A stretch of DNA of 64,000 nucleotides from JAEMQF01 sp963791595 (lineage in GTDB: Bacteria; Pseudomonadota; Gammaproteobacteria; Burkholderiales; Burkholderiaceae_C). Location of the stretch: positions 248,001 to 312,000 of the forward strand of contig CAWBTF010000012.1 of the NCBI GenBank assembly GCA_963791595.1, given 5' to 3'. The position numbers were made by a program, and so were the translations under genes. The notes under the pieces are model-generated. The model was not told where the DNA came from and ran no database searches. It saw nothing but the letters and a program-made list of their open reading frames with translations. Below, in pieces: positions 17,325-27,270 of the stretch (positions within the stretch are counted from its first letter, which is position 1; each line of letters starts with the position of its first letter).

Positions 17325-20300
17325 TCAGGCCTGCTCTCGCTGCACGACTTGCAGCAGTGCGTCCACCAGCGCCTCCACCCGGATCGGCTTGGTCACGTAG
17401 TCGTCCATTCCCGCAGCCAGGCACGCTTCGCGGTCGCCTTGCATCGCGTTCGCGGTCATGGCAACGATCCTCGGTCGCTCGTTCGCAGGCCACTTCGCGG
17501 TGATGCGCCTGGACGCTTCCAGCCCATCCATTTCAGGCATCTGCACGTCCATCAGCACCACGTCGTAGGGCTGGCGATGCACGCATTCGATCGCCTCGAC
17601 GCCGTTGCCCGCCACATCGGCCCGGTAGCCCATTTGCGCGAGCAGGCGCAGCGCGAGCTTCTGGTTCACCGCGTTGTCTTCGGCGAGCAGGATGCGCAAG
17701 GGGTGGCGCTGCGCCATCTGCGCGTCCATCCTCGGCTTGGCCGCTTGCGCAGCAGCCTTGGGTGCGTCGCTCACCAGCAGCGTCACGAGCGTGTCGAACA
17801 GCTGGCTCTGGCGCAGCGGCTTGGCCAGCGTGGCGGCAAACTGGCTGTCGCTCGCTTCCTTGCGGCCGAGCGAGCTGAACAGCACGAGCGGCAGCTTGTA
17901 GCCCTGCTCGCGGATGCGCGCGGCGAGCGTCGCGCCGTCCATGCCGGGCATGTGCATGTCCAGAATCGCCAGGTCGTAGGCGCCCTGCCCCAGCATCTGC
18001 AGCGCTTGTTCTGGCGCTTCGGTGTCTTGCGACACCATGCCCCACTTGGCGGTTTGCAGCGCGAGGATCTTGCGATTCGTCGCGTTGTCGTCGACGACAA
18101 GGATGCGCTTGCCCTTGAGCGCGGGCTGTTCGCCGATGATGTCTCTGCGCGTGCCTTCGGGCAGCGCGGTGGGTGTGCACCGAACCGTGAAGTGGAAGGT
18201 ACTTCCCCGACCGGGGCCGGCGCTTTCCACCCACATCGTGCCGCCCATCAGCTCGGCGAGCAGCTTGCTGATCGCCAGGCCGAGCCCGGTGCCGCCGTAC
18301 TTGCGTGTGGTGCCGCTGTCGGCCTGGCTGAATTTCTGGAACAACCGGCTCTTGCCTTCCTCGGTGAGGCCGATTCCGGTGTCGCGGACCGTGAAGTGCA
18401 GTTGTTCGCCTTGCACAGCCGCCGTGAGAACGACTTCGCCTTGGTCGGTGAACTTGACGGCGTTGCTCAGCAAATTGAGCAGCACCTGTCGCAGCCGGGT
18501 CACGTCGCCAAGGATGGCGGCAGGGACGTCGCCCTCGAAGACGTAGGCCATGTCGAGGCGTTTCTCGGCAGCGCGGCTGCCGATGAGGTCGAGCGCGGAT
18601 TCGACGCACTCGCGCAGATCGAAGGGGTGCGCTTCGATGTCCATGCGCCCGGCTTCGATCTTCGAAAAATCGAGAATGTCGTTGATGATCGTCAACAGCG
18701 CGTCGCCCGAGTCGCGAATCGTCCCGGCGTAGTCACGCTGCTCATCATTCAGCGGCGTGTCGAGCAACAGCCCGCTCATGCCGATCACGGCGTTCATCGG
18801 CGTGCGGATCTCGTGGCTCATCGTCGCCAGGAACGAACTCTTCGCTTCGTTGGCGGCTTCGGCGGCGGCACGGGCTTCCTGGGTCTCCCGAAACATGCGC
18901 GCATTCTGGATCGCGATCACCGCCTGATCGGCGAAGGTCTCGAGCAGCGCGACCTCCTTGTCGGTAAACGGAACCGGCGGCACCCGCAGGATGTAGATCG
19001 ACCCGACGCCATTGCCTTCCCATTGCATTGGGGCGAACACCTGCGAGTAGTTGCCAATGTCCAGCTTGCGAGCGACATGGCGAACCCCCCTGGGGACTTC
19101 GGCCCCGTGCAGCACGTCGTCATAGCGCAGCACCCGGTGCTGGCGCATGGAGTTGGTCACCGGCTCGTCACCCAAGGGCAAAGGAAAGATCGTCGCCAGC
19201 CCCTCCACCGCACTGCCACGATGGGCAGCGACACGCATGACGGAATCTTTCTCATCGATGAGCAGCAGGCCCTGCTGGGTGCCCGCGAACAGCCGTTCAC
19301 AACTCTCGAGGATCTTGTCGAACACCGGCGTGGCATCGGCCACCGAACTGCTGATCACCTCCAGCACCTGCGATGTTGCCTTCTGCTGCTCCAGCGCCTC
19401 CGTCGTCTCGTTGAACAGCCGTACGTTCTCGATCGCGATCACGGCCTGGTCGGCGAAGGTCTGCAGCAACTCCACCTGGTGCGGCGCGAACGTTCCGGGT
19501 TCGCGCCGCGTCACACTGATCATGCCGATCGGCTCGCGGTCGCGCAGCAACGGGCAGAACAGCATGCTGCGGTAACCGCGGGCGCGCGCCAGATCGCGCG
19601 TGCGTTGCATGTCGTCCGGCAGCCGTTCGGTGTCGGTGATGTGCACGATCTCGCCGCGCAGGATCGGGCCGCCGAACGGGTAAGTGGCGAGCGCGATCGG
19701 GAACGAGCGCTTCAATGCTTCGTCGCCCTCGGGCGTGGTGGACGTGAATGCCACCATGTGCAGCGCAGCGTCGAAGATGCGCGCCACCATCGTCGAGTAG
19801 CCGCCGAGCAGCCGGTTCGAGCTGCGCGCGATGGCGTCGAACACCGGCTGTACGCTGTCGGGCGAGCTGGCGATGACTTTCAGGATCTCGGCGGTGGCGG
19901 TCTGCCGCTCCAGCGACTCCTTCGTCTCGTTGAACAGCCTCACGTTCTCGATCGCGATCACCGCCTGGTCGGCGAAGGTCTGCAGCAGCTTCACCTGCTT
20001 GTCCGGGAACGCGCCGGCCTCGGCGCGGCACACCGCGATCGAACCGATCACCTTGCCCGTCCTTGAGCAAGGGCACCGCCAGGTTGCTGCGGTAGCCGGC
20101 ACGCGCTGCGGCCTCTTTCGGGCCGTAGTCGGCATCGAGCATCACGTCGTGAATCTGCACCGGCACCCGGTCGCGGATCGCGCGGGCCGTGATCGACTGC
20201 CGCGTTCGGCCGCATCGGGAAGGCGCTGCGCATCGCTTCGTCTGCATCCGCGGAGACCCCCTTGTACGCCACCAGGTGCACCCATTCGCCGTCGAAGCGC

Positions 20301-23300
20301 GTCACCCCACTGACGATCGCATCGCACAGCGTCTTCGCACGTTCGGCAATCGGCGTCGAATACCGGCTGCACGTCCGTGGGCGATTCGCTGATCACCTTC
20401 AGAACATCCGCGGTCGCTGTCTGCGTTTCCAGCGCCTCCTGAGTCTCGTTGAACAGCCGCGCGTTCTGGATCGCGATCACCGCCTGCCGCGCGAAGGTCT
20501 CGAGCAGGTCAGACTCCTTCTTCGTGAACGGACGCATGTCGACTCGCGCCACGTTCAACGCGCCGATGCCGCGGCCCTCCCACATCATCGGCGCCTGCGC
20601 CAGCGCGTAGTTCACCCCCAGGCCCTGCGCCAGCCGCCGCAGCACCGGCGGCACGTCGGGACCGTGCAGAACATCGGGAAAACAGACGACATGCCCGAGT
20701 GTGATGGCCGCTTGCGTCGCCGAACCTGCCAACGCGACCGGGAACAGCGGCTTCAGTCGGTCCACGTACATGCCGCGCATCGCGGCCTGATGCACCATGC
20801 CGTCGTCGCCGACCAGGTACACGCCCATGATGTCGACGTCGAACAGCTCCTCGGTGCTGGCGAGGATGCGTTCGAACACCGGTTTCGCGTCGGCCATCGA
20901 GTTGCTGATGACCTGCAGCACCTCGGCACTCGCGGTCTGCTGCTCCAGTGCCTCTTTGGTCTCGTTGAACAGCCGCACGTTCTGAATCGCGATCACCGCC
21001 TGGTCGGCAAAGGATCTCAGCAGCGCGATTTGATCGTCGGCATACCCACCCGGCTCGGTGCGGCCGACAACGAGCACGCCAATCGCTTCGTTGTCGCGCA
21101 GCAGCGGCAGCAAGATCGCCGAGCGCATGCCGGTGCGATCCTGAACCGCTCGTTCGTGCTCCGGCAGATCGAGGGCCAGGTAGTCGGCGATGTTCAACGT
21201 CGTCTTGCCCACCAACACACGCGAAGGGAAGTTGTGCTGCGCGTCGATGGGGATGGGAGGCGGCGCCTGCCAGCCTTCAGCCTGCCCGGCGCGCGCGGTC
21301 GCGCTGACGCGAAGCGTGTCGCCTTCGCGCAGCAGCACGCTCGCCCGTGAGCTCGCCAGCAGGCGCAGCGAGGTGCCCACGATCGCGTCGAGCACGGGCG
21401 AAACATCGGTGGGCGAGCTGCTGATGACGCGCAGGATGTCGGCCGAGGCCGTCTGGCGTTGCAACGCCACTTGGGTCTCGTTGAACAGGCGCACGTTCTC
21501 GATTGCGATCACGGCCTGGTCGGCGAAGGTCTTGAGCAGTTGGATGTGGTGCTCCGCGAACGGGCCCGGCTCGACGCGCGTGACGCTGATCATGCCGATC
21601 ACCGCTGAGTCGCGCATCAGCGGTGTGAACAGCATGGCCCGGTAGCCGCGCAGGCGTGCCAGGTCGCGCAGCATGGGCGGCACGCCGGTGTCGGACTCGG
21701 TGTCGCCGATCTGCGCGATTTCGCCGTCGCTCACCATCGCCATCGGCGGGAAGTCCGCAATCGGGCGCGGGAAGGTGGCGCGCAGCGCCGCGTCGGCGGC
21801 TTGCGTCGTCGGTGTGAACGCGACCAGGTGCATCACCCCGTCGATGATGCGAAACACCGTCGTCGAAAAGCCGTCGATCAGGCGCTTCGAACTCGCCGCG
21901 ATTGCGTCGAACACCGGCTGCACGTCTTGCGGCGAACTGGCGATCACTTTCAGGATTTCGGCGGTTCCGGTCTGCCGCTCCAACGCCTCCTTCGTCTCGT
22001 TGAACAGCCGCACGTTCTCCATCGCGATCGCGGCCTGGTCGGCGAACGAGGTGACGAGTTCGATTTCCTTGTCGTCGAAGGCCCGCACCTCGGTGCGCCC
22101 GAGCGTCAGCACGCCGACCGCCACGCCCTCGCGCAGGATTGGCACGCCCATCAGCGTGCGGTAGCCGCCCACCTGGCGCACGTCGCCGCGCCCGTATTGG
22201 GTCGTGTCGGCGGTGTCCTCCACCTGAACTGCACGCCCTGCGGCGACGGCGCGCGAGGTCACTGACGACTTGTCGAGCAGCGAGATCGGGTGCGCCTGCA
22301 GGTGTTCGATCAGCGCCGGCGTGGCACCGAACAGCCCGGCCGCCTGGCAGAGGTCGCCCTCGACCTTGAAGATCACGCCGATCCCCGCGTGGCACAGGCG
22401 CGCCGCAGTGCCGATCAGCGTGTCGAGCACGGCGCGCAGGTCGAAGGTCGAGCGGCTGATCGCCTTCAGCACATTGGCGGTGGCGGTCTGGCGTTCCAGC
22501 GCCTCTTGCGTCTCGTTGAACAGCCGCACGTTCTCGATCGCGATTGCCGCTTGGTCGGCGAAGGTCCTGAGCAGTGCGATATGCGTGTCCTCGAAAGGCC
22601 GCACATCGGTGCGCCGGACGAGAATCGTTCCGAGCGCATGCTCTTCGCGTATCAGCGGCACCGCGAGGATGGTCCGATGCCCATACTTGCGCGCGTGCTT
22701 GCTTCCGAGCGGATAGTCCTGCTCCGCGCTCTGCAGGTCGCGCACGTGAACCGGTAACCTGTCGACGATGGAACGTCCCGACACTGTCGTCCGGTCCAGA
22801 GGAACCGCCTCGCCGAGCGGACGGCCTATGTCGCCGAACGTCGCCACGTAGCGCATTGTCTCGCCCTCGCGCAGGATGATGTCCACGATGTGTGCTTCGC
22901 AGATTCGCGCGGCGCGCTCGGCCACGGCATCGAGCGCCGGTTTGACGTCGCTCGGCGAGCTCGAGATCACGCGCAGAATGTCGCTGACTGCCGATTGCCG
23001 TTCGAGCGATTCCTTGGTCTCGTTGAACATCTGCACGTTCTGAATCGCGATCACCGCCTGGTCGGCGAAGGTTTCGAGCAGCTGCTCTTCCTTGGGTTCG
23101 AACACACCGACGCTCGAGCGCTGCACGGTGATGGCGCCAATGATCCGATTCTGGTGGCGCATCGGCACACTCAGTGCGCTGCGAAAGCCGATCTGCGTGG
23201 CTGTTTTCTTGAGCTGGGCGCTGACCTCGGGGTCGAGCAACACATCGGCGACGTTGACCACGGCGGCGTCGACGATCGCCCTGCCCGTCAGCGAGCCCCG

Positions 23301-24629
23301 ATTCGCCTGCATCGGAAACGCCCTGCGCGATGCCTCCAGGCCTTCGGGGTTGATGCCGAACACGCTGACGAGGTGAATCGTTTCGCCGTCAAGCCGGAAC
23401 ACGGCGCAATACTCGGCGCGCATCAGCCGCGCCGAGCGCTCGGCGATCACGTCGAACACCGGCTCCACGTCGGTCACCGCGGCGCTGATGACGCGCAGCA
23501 CTTCCGAGGTGGCGGTCTGGCGCTCCAGCGCTTCCTTGGTCTCGTTGAACAATCGCGCGTTCTCGATGGCGATGACCGCCTGTTCGGCGAACGCCGTGAG
23601 CCGCGCAATCTGGCGCTCGGTGAACGGCCGTGCTTCATTGCGCACCAGCGCGATCGCACCGATCGTTTCGCCGTCGCGCAGCATCGGCACGCCCAGTGCG
23701 GTGCCGAACGGGTCGATGCGCATCGCGTCGGTGAAGGTGAATTCAGCGTCGGCCTTCACGTCGGGGATGTGTACCGCCCTGCGCTCGAGCAGTGCACGCC
23801 CGCTGATGCTGGTGCGATCGACGACCACCGGCAGGTCGCGCACATAGTTCATGAACTCTTGGGAGAACCCGTGGGTTTCGGCGCGGAAGAACTGCTCGCC
23901 GCGCTTGCGCGTGATGGCTCCCTTGTCGGCACCGCACAAGCGCACGGCGGTCTCCACCAGCGTCTGAAGCACCGCGCCGAGGTCGAACGCCGAGCGGCTG
24001 ATGAGCTTGAGCACCTCGTTCGCGGCGGCCTCTTGCTGGCGAACCTCGTCGGCCTCGGCGGCGCGCTGCGCCAGGCGCAATTCGAAGTCGGCAACGAGCT
24101 GGAGCTTGTCCAGCGCCGCAGCGGCTTGTCCGGCGAGCAGCGCGGCCGCGTCGCGCTGCGCATCGCCCCAGCGGCCGAAGCGCCCGTCGACGTCGCAGTA
24201 CAGATGGCCGAGAACGGTTTGCGCACCGCACAGCGGCGCAACGATGCAGCAGCGTTGCTCGGTCGGCGCGGCGCCCGGCGGGCCGATGTGCAGAGCGGCC
24301 GCGCCTTGCGCACGCGCGTCGTTGAGCCAGGGCAGCACGGCGGCCAGCAGCGAGGGTGCCGATTCGCCGCGCGGCAGGCGGCTCGCGGCAACTTGCGCGC
24401 CTGCCTGCGAATCGAGCACGAGCAAGACCCGCGTGGGGGCTAGGAGGCGCCTCGCGGCGTCGATCACGAAGCAGTGCAACTCCGGCGCGCTACCGATTCG
24501 ATTCAGGGCCTGCACGATGCCGGTGGCGCCGTTGGCTGCATCGGAACCGAGGCGGGCCTGCCCGTCAAGACTGGGCCCCCGAGGCTTCTTGTTGTGTGAG
24601 GCACGCCGCATGAATTGATTCTGCCGCAT
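17325..24629 (-). CDS. giant multi-GAF hybrid histidine kinase (K3), frameshifted in one GAF as read
   Basis: A soluble kinase of about 2433 residues after correction. It has roughly eleven GAF units in tandem, each ending in a repeated linker close to FADQAVIAIENVRLFNETKE, followed by a short helix such as ERQTATAEILKVIASSP. HisKA follows with His in SHEIRTPMNAVIG (~1938), then HATPase (NLLSNAVKFTDQGE, DTGIGLTEEGK, GGTGLGLAISK), a first receiver (ILVVDDNATN, LDMHMPGMDG) and a second receiver (ILLAEDNAVNQ, LMDVQMPEMDG). Reading breaks at ~20351, ~20203 and ~20057. Each is one extra base, and together they restore the original frame, so only the ninth GAF is scrambled. No transmembrane segment was seen. 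The start is uncertain: ATG 24629 or 24611, neither with a good ribosome site. Compared with K1 and K2 it lacks the N-terminal TPR part. The Hpt and cyclase genes follow on the same strand. Confidence 0.85.
19411..23560 (-). repeat. DNA-level tandem repeat of ~517 bp encoding GAF units
   Basis: The conserved linker DNA (plus-strand core TTGAACA followed by a conserved run that encodes the FNET-type linker) occurs at 19411, 19930, 20449, 20965, 21481, 22000, 22516, 23033 and 23545. The spacings are 519, 519, 516, 516, 519, 516, 517 and 512 bases. Each period is one GAF plus linker of ~172 residues. The units are diverged but share the linker nearly base for base, which points to growth by unequal crossing-over. 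Confidence 0.8.
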
Positions 24630-24754
24630 CGGCACGGGGTGGCTTGCGGGGGCTCGTCTTCGGGCCGGGCCGAGGCGCGTGCGCCAGCGGACGACACCGC
24701 ATTGCGGGTGGCACACGATTCACTTGTGACAGCGTATGCGCTACCATCGAGCGC

Positions 24755-25189
24755 ATGCCCACGATTGTGTTGGACACCAACGTCTTGGTTGCCGCTCTGC
24801 TCCGCGGCGGCGGAACTGCGCGAGCCGTGCTCCGTGCTTGCCTGCAGGCGCAATACCAAGCCGTGCTCGGGCCAGCGCTGCTGGCCGAGTACGAAGACGT
24901 CCTCAGCCGCACGGAGCTGTTTGCGGACTCCGTCTTGTCATCGAAGGAGCGCAGCGAAGTACTGGATGGTTTCCTGAAGCGATGCCGCTGGGTCGAAGTG
25001 TTCTATGCGTGGCGCCCCAATTTGCCCGACGAAGCGGACAACCACTTGATTGAACTCGCGGTGGCCGCGCAAGCCGACGCGATCGTGACGAGAAACCTGC
25101 GCGACGTGGCGCGCGGCGAGCTGAAATTTCCCTCGCTCAGGGTGTTGACGCCCGAGCAATGCCTGGAGGTGTTTCCATGTCCACTCTGA
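24755..25189 (+). CDS. PIN-domain toxin (COG1569-like)
   Basis: A 144-residue PIN-domain ribonuclease candidate. The acidic metal-binding residues are visible in IVLDTNVLVAALLRGG (first Asp), a central Glu in LLAEYEDVLSR, and Asp/Asn positions in LPDEADNHLIELAVAAQADA. The late segment AIVTRNLRDVARG is typical of the family of putative toxin proteins. Its 3' end overlaps the following RHH-type gene by 13 bases, so toxin precedes antitoxin, the reverse of classical vapBC. It is divergent from K3. The start is the ATG at 24755. The RNA target is unknown. Confidence 0.85.
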   Translation: MPTIVLDTNVLVAALLRGGGTARAVLRACLQAQYQAVLGPALLAEYEDVLSRTELFADSVLSSKERSEVLDGFLKRCRWVEVFYAWRPNLPDEADNHLIELAVAAQADAIVTRNLRDVARGELKFPSLRVLTPEQCLEVFPCPL

Positions 25190-25392
25190 CGATCCGTCTT
25201 CCCGACGACAAACACGAGCGCCTGAAGGCGCTGGCGCGGTCGAACTCGATCAGCATGAACAAGTTGATCGACGAACTCGCGACCGTGGCACTGGCCAACT
25301 ATGACGCCAGGGTGCGCTTCGAGACCCGAGCGTCGCGGGGAAATCCGAAGCGCGCGTTGGCTCTTCTGGACAAGTTGGATCGCGCGGGCTGA
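25177..25392 (+). CDS. ribbon-helix-helix antitoxin partner of the PIN toxin
   Basis: A 71-residue protein with MSTLTIRLPDDKHERLKAL at its start, the beta-strand and first helix of a ribbon-helix-helix DNA-binding dimer. The second helix follows at SISMNKLIDELATVALANY, and the tail probably wraps the toxin. GGAGG at 25165-25169 lies 7 bases before the ATG, inside the 3' end of the toxin gene, so the antitoxin has its own strong ribosome site despite being the second gene. A DNA-binding autorepressor role is expected from the family. Confidence 0.82.
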   Translation: MSTLTIRLPDDKHERLKALARSNSISMNKLIDELATVALANYDARVRFETRASRGNPKRALALLDKLDRAG

Positions 25393-25496
25393 CCCACAGC
25401 CTGGAGCGACTGACGCCGAATCCGCCACATCCCGGGTCGGCCTCGAAGGCCCTGGCGAAGGACCAACCGCTTCAGCACAACACCGGAGGTGCCTCC

Positions 25497-26462
25497 ATGA
25501 AAAGTCTGGCAACCCAACTCATTCTGCTGACGCTGTGCGCGGTGTTGCCGCAGGCCGCGCTGGCACAGGCCTACCCGAACCGGCCGATCCGCATGATCGT
25601 TCCCTTCCCGCCCGGCGGCGCGGCCGATGTGGCCGCGCGCACGGTGGTGCAGGCGCTCTCGATGGGCCTGGGCCAGCAAATCATCGTCGACAACCGCGGC
25701 GGTGCCGACGGCGCGATTGCGGGCAACGCCGTGATCGCCGCGCCGCCCGATGGCTACACCCTGCTGTTCGCCACCACCACCGGCCTCAATGCCGCGCCGG
25801 TACTGCGGAAGCTTCCGCCCTACGACCCGCTCACCGCGTTCACGCCGATCACGATGGTCGGCAAGTTCGGATTCTTCCTGTTCGTGCATGAGAGCCTGCC
25901 CGCCAGGACGGTGCCCGAGTTTCTGGCCCATGTGCGCGCGAATCCGGGCAAGGTCAACTACGGCACCGGCAACGGCACCAGCATCCTCACCACCGCGCAG
26001 CTGGCGCTGGAGGAAAAGCTCGACATGCTGCATGTGCCCTACAAGGGCGATGCACCCGCCACCACCGATCTCATCGCCGGGCGCGTGCAGGTGATGATCG
26101 GCACGCCCGGCAGCGCCATGCCGCAAGTGGCCAGCGGGCGCCTGCGTGTGCTCGCCGCGCTGCTGCCCAGCCGCAGCCCGCTGGTACCCGACACCCCCAC
26201 GGCAACTGAAGCCGGGCTGCGCGGCCTCACCATCTCGCCCTGGGCCGGCCTGTTCGGGCCCGCCGGTTTGCCGCAGGAAGTGGTCGAGCGCATCGGCCGC
26301 GAGATGCGCGTCGTCGCCGCCAACCCCGACGTAAAAGCCACGCTCGACCGCATCGCCTTTGAAGTGCAGGCGTCAACACCGCAGGAGATGGCCGCCTTCC
26401 TCAAGGACCAGCTCGACATCTGGAAGAAGACCGCGAATGCGGTCAACCTCGAACGAAATTGA
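25497..26462 (+). CDS. Bug/TctC-family periplasmic binding protein, orphan
   Basis: A 321-residue exported protein. The signal peptide MKSLATQLILLTLCAVLPQA is cleaved near ALAQA. The mature part begins YPNRPIRMIVPFPPGGAADV, the hallmark of Bug (tripartite tricarboxylate transporter) receptors. DNRGGADGAIAGNAVIAAPP and YKGDAPATTDLIAGRVQVM are further family segments. GGAGG at 25485-25489, 7 bases before the ATG, supports the start. TctA/TctB membrane genes are absent nearby, as is usual for the large orphan Bug families of Burkholderiales. The ligand, probably a carboxylate or aromatic acid, is unknown. It lies inside the segment that separates kinases K2 and K3. Confidence 0.9.
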   Translation: MKSLATQLILLTLCAVLPQAALAQAYPNRPIRMIVPFPPGGAADVAARTVVQALSMGLGQQIIVDNRGGADGAIAGNAVIAAPPDGYTLLFATTTGLNAAPVLRKLPPYDPLTAFTPITMVGKFGFFLFVHESLPARTVPEFLAHVRANPGKVNYGTGNGTSILTTAQLALEEKLDMLHVPYKGDAPATTDLIAGRVQVMIGTPGSAMPQVASGRLRVLAALLPSRSPLVPDTPTATEAGLRGLTISPWAGLFGPAGLPQEVVERIGREMRVVAANPDVKATLDRIAFEVQASTPQEMAAFLKDQLDIWKKTANAVNLERN

Positions 26463-26484
26463 TCTCAGGAATCGAGCAAGGCGG

Positions 26485-26919
26485 TCATTGCCACGGATTC
26501 AACATCGCCAGCCCCAGCCCGTCGAAGCCGCTCGTGTCGCGCGTGACCAACGTGGCCACTTGCGCCAGGCAACACGCGGCGATCATCGCGTCTTGCACCT
26601 GCAGCGGCTTGCCGGCTTTGCGGCGTGCGGCCATCAGGTCGGCGTAGTAGACACTCGCCGCGCTGTCGAAGACAAGGATGCGGCCAGCGAAGTCCTGTGA
26701 CAACAAGGCGAGCAGCGCACTGTTCAGTCGCCCCTTCTTCTTCCCCGCCGGCAGGCACGCGAGGCCGTAGCGCAACTCGGCCTCGGTGACAGTGGTGATG
26801 AACCAGGCGCTGTCGTCCAGGCTCAAAAGCCGATCCATCACCGCCGCGTCGGGCCGCTCGCGCATTAGTTCCGACACCACGTTGGTGTCGAGCACGTAGC
26901 CCGTTGCGGCGCTCGCCAC
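26485..26919 (-). CDS. VapC/FitB-type PIN-domain toxin
   Basis: A 144-residue PIN ribonuclease. GYVLDTNVVSELMRERPD holds the first catalytic Asp. The conserved Glu is in TTVTEAELRYGLACLPAGKK, and the later Asp residues are in VQDAMIAACCLAQVATLVTR and RDTSGFDGLG. The full pattern matches FitB/VapC toxins. The start is GTG at 26919, three bases after the stop of the RHH-type antitoxin gene, giving the normal antitoxin-first order. The expected activity is site-specific cleavage of tRNA or mRNA, restrained by the partner. Confidence 0.88.
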   Translation of the reverse strand: MASAATGYVLDTNVVSELMRERPDAAVMDRLLSLDDSAWFITTVTEAELRYGLACLPAGKKKGRLNSALLALLSQDFAGRILVFDSAASVYYADLMAARRKAGKPLQVQDAMIAACCLAQVATLVTRDTSGFDGLGLAMLNPWQ

Positions 26920-26922
26920 GCG

Positions 26923-27183
26923 TCAGAACTTCAGCGGCGGCCGGGCCGCGGACCGCGGCACGGCGGGCAGATCGACACCCCCCGCCGCGGCAAACCGCGC
27001 ATGAATGCGGTGCGCCAGGTGTGTGTTCGCCGCCATGCCGGCACGCTTTTCGGCAGGCGTGGCCAAGGCAGCGCGCAAGATGCGCCGCGCCTGTTCTTCC
27101 ATCGAGCAACCCTGGCGCGCCGCCTCCAGACGCAGACGCTTCTTCAACGCGCTATCGATCTGTCGTATGGCGATGCTGTGCAT
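26923..27183 (-). CDS. FitA/StbC-type ribbon-helix-helix antitoxin
   Basis: An 86-residue protein. The first ~45 residues (SIAIRQIDSALKKRLRLEAA, then GCSMEEQARRILRAAL) are the Arc-like ribbon-helix-helix of FitA/plasmid-stability antitoxins. The C-terminal tail (HARFAAAGGVDLPAVPRS) is the usual toxin-binding arm. The ATG at 27183 is preferred over an upstream in-frame start at 27231 because the family begins directly with the beta strand. The upstream tandem TGATATCA/TGACATCA sites fit autorepression. It forms a two-gene operon with the PIN toxin. Confidence 0.85.
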   Translation of the reverse strand: MHSIAIRQIDSALKKRLRLEAARQGCSMEEQARRILRAALATPAEKRAGMAANTHLAHRIHARFAAAGGVDLPAVPRSAARPPLKF

Positions 27184-27216
27184 GACCTGCCCCTTCGTCT
27201 GAACGCAACTCCACAA

Positions 27217-27233
27217 TGATATCAGTGACATCA
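27217..27233 (-). promoter_or_regulatory. candidate operator of the FitA/FitB-type module
   Basis: TGATATCA (27217-27224, perfectly palindromic) and TGACATCA (27226-27233) are spaced one base apart, 34 bases upstream of the antitoxin start. On the minus strand TATCAT (27216-27221) could be a -10. Tandem 8-mers in front of an RHH antitoxin are the usual autorepression arrangement. The assignment is by position and symmetry only. Confidence 0.45.
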
Positions 27234-27270
27234 GGCCTCGCGAGCGACCGTTCGCACGGTGAGACTGCGT

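Noticed and set aside
17226..20066. A plus-strand open frame of 946 codons opposite K3, with others such as 33173-36862 opposite K1 and 27259-29412 opposite K2
   Set aside because: These are mirror frames produced by high GC and strong third-position bias. Their products are Arg/His/Gln-rich without domains, while the minus strand encodes clear kinases.
20142..20144. An in-frame stop on the minus strand separating K3 into two proteins
   Set aside because: It lies in the out-of-frame stretch created by the extra bases. The downstream half has no start or ribosome site and begins in the middle of a GAF.
20057..20351. Programmed ribosomal frameshifting in K3
   Set aside because: Three shifts would be needed within 300 bases, with no slippery heptamer or downstream structure at each. 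Sibling repeats lack them.
19411..23560. The regular ~517-bp repeats as a CRISPR array or insertion-sequence cluster
   Set aside because: The period is far too long for CRISPR, and every unit encodes a GAF domain in frame with its neighbours.
24755..27183. A prophage or insertion sequence carrying the toxin-antitoxin genes
   Set aside because: No integrase, transposase, terminal inverted repeats or target duplication could be seen.
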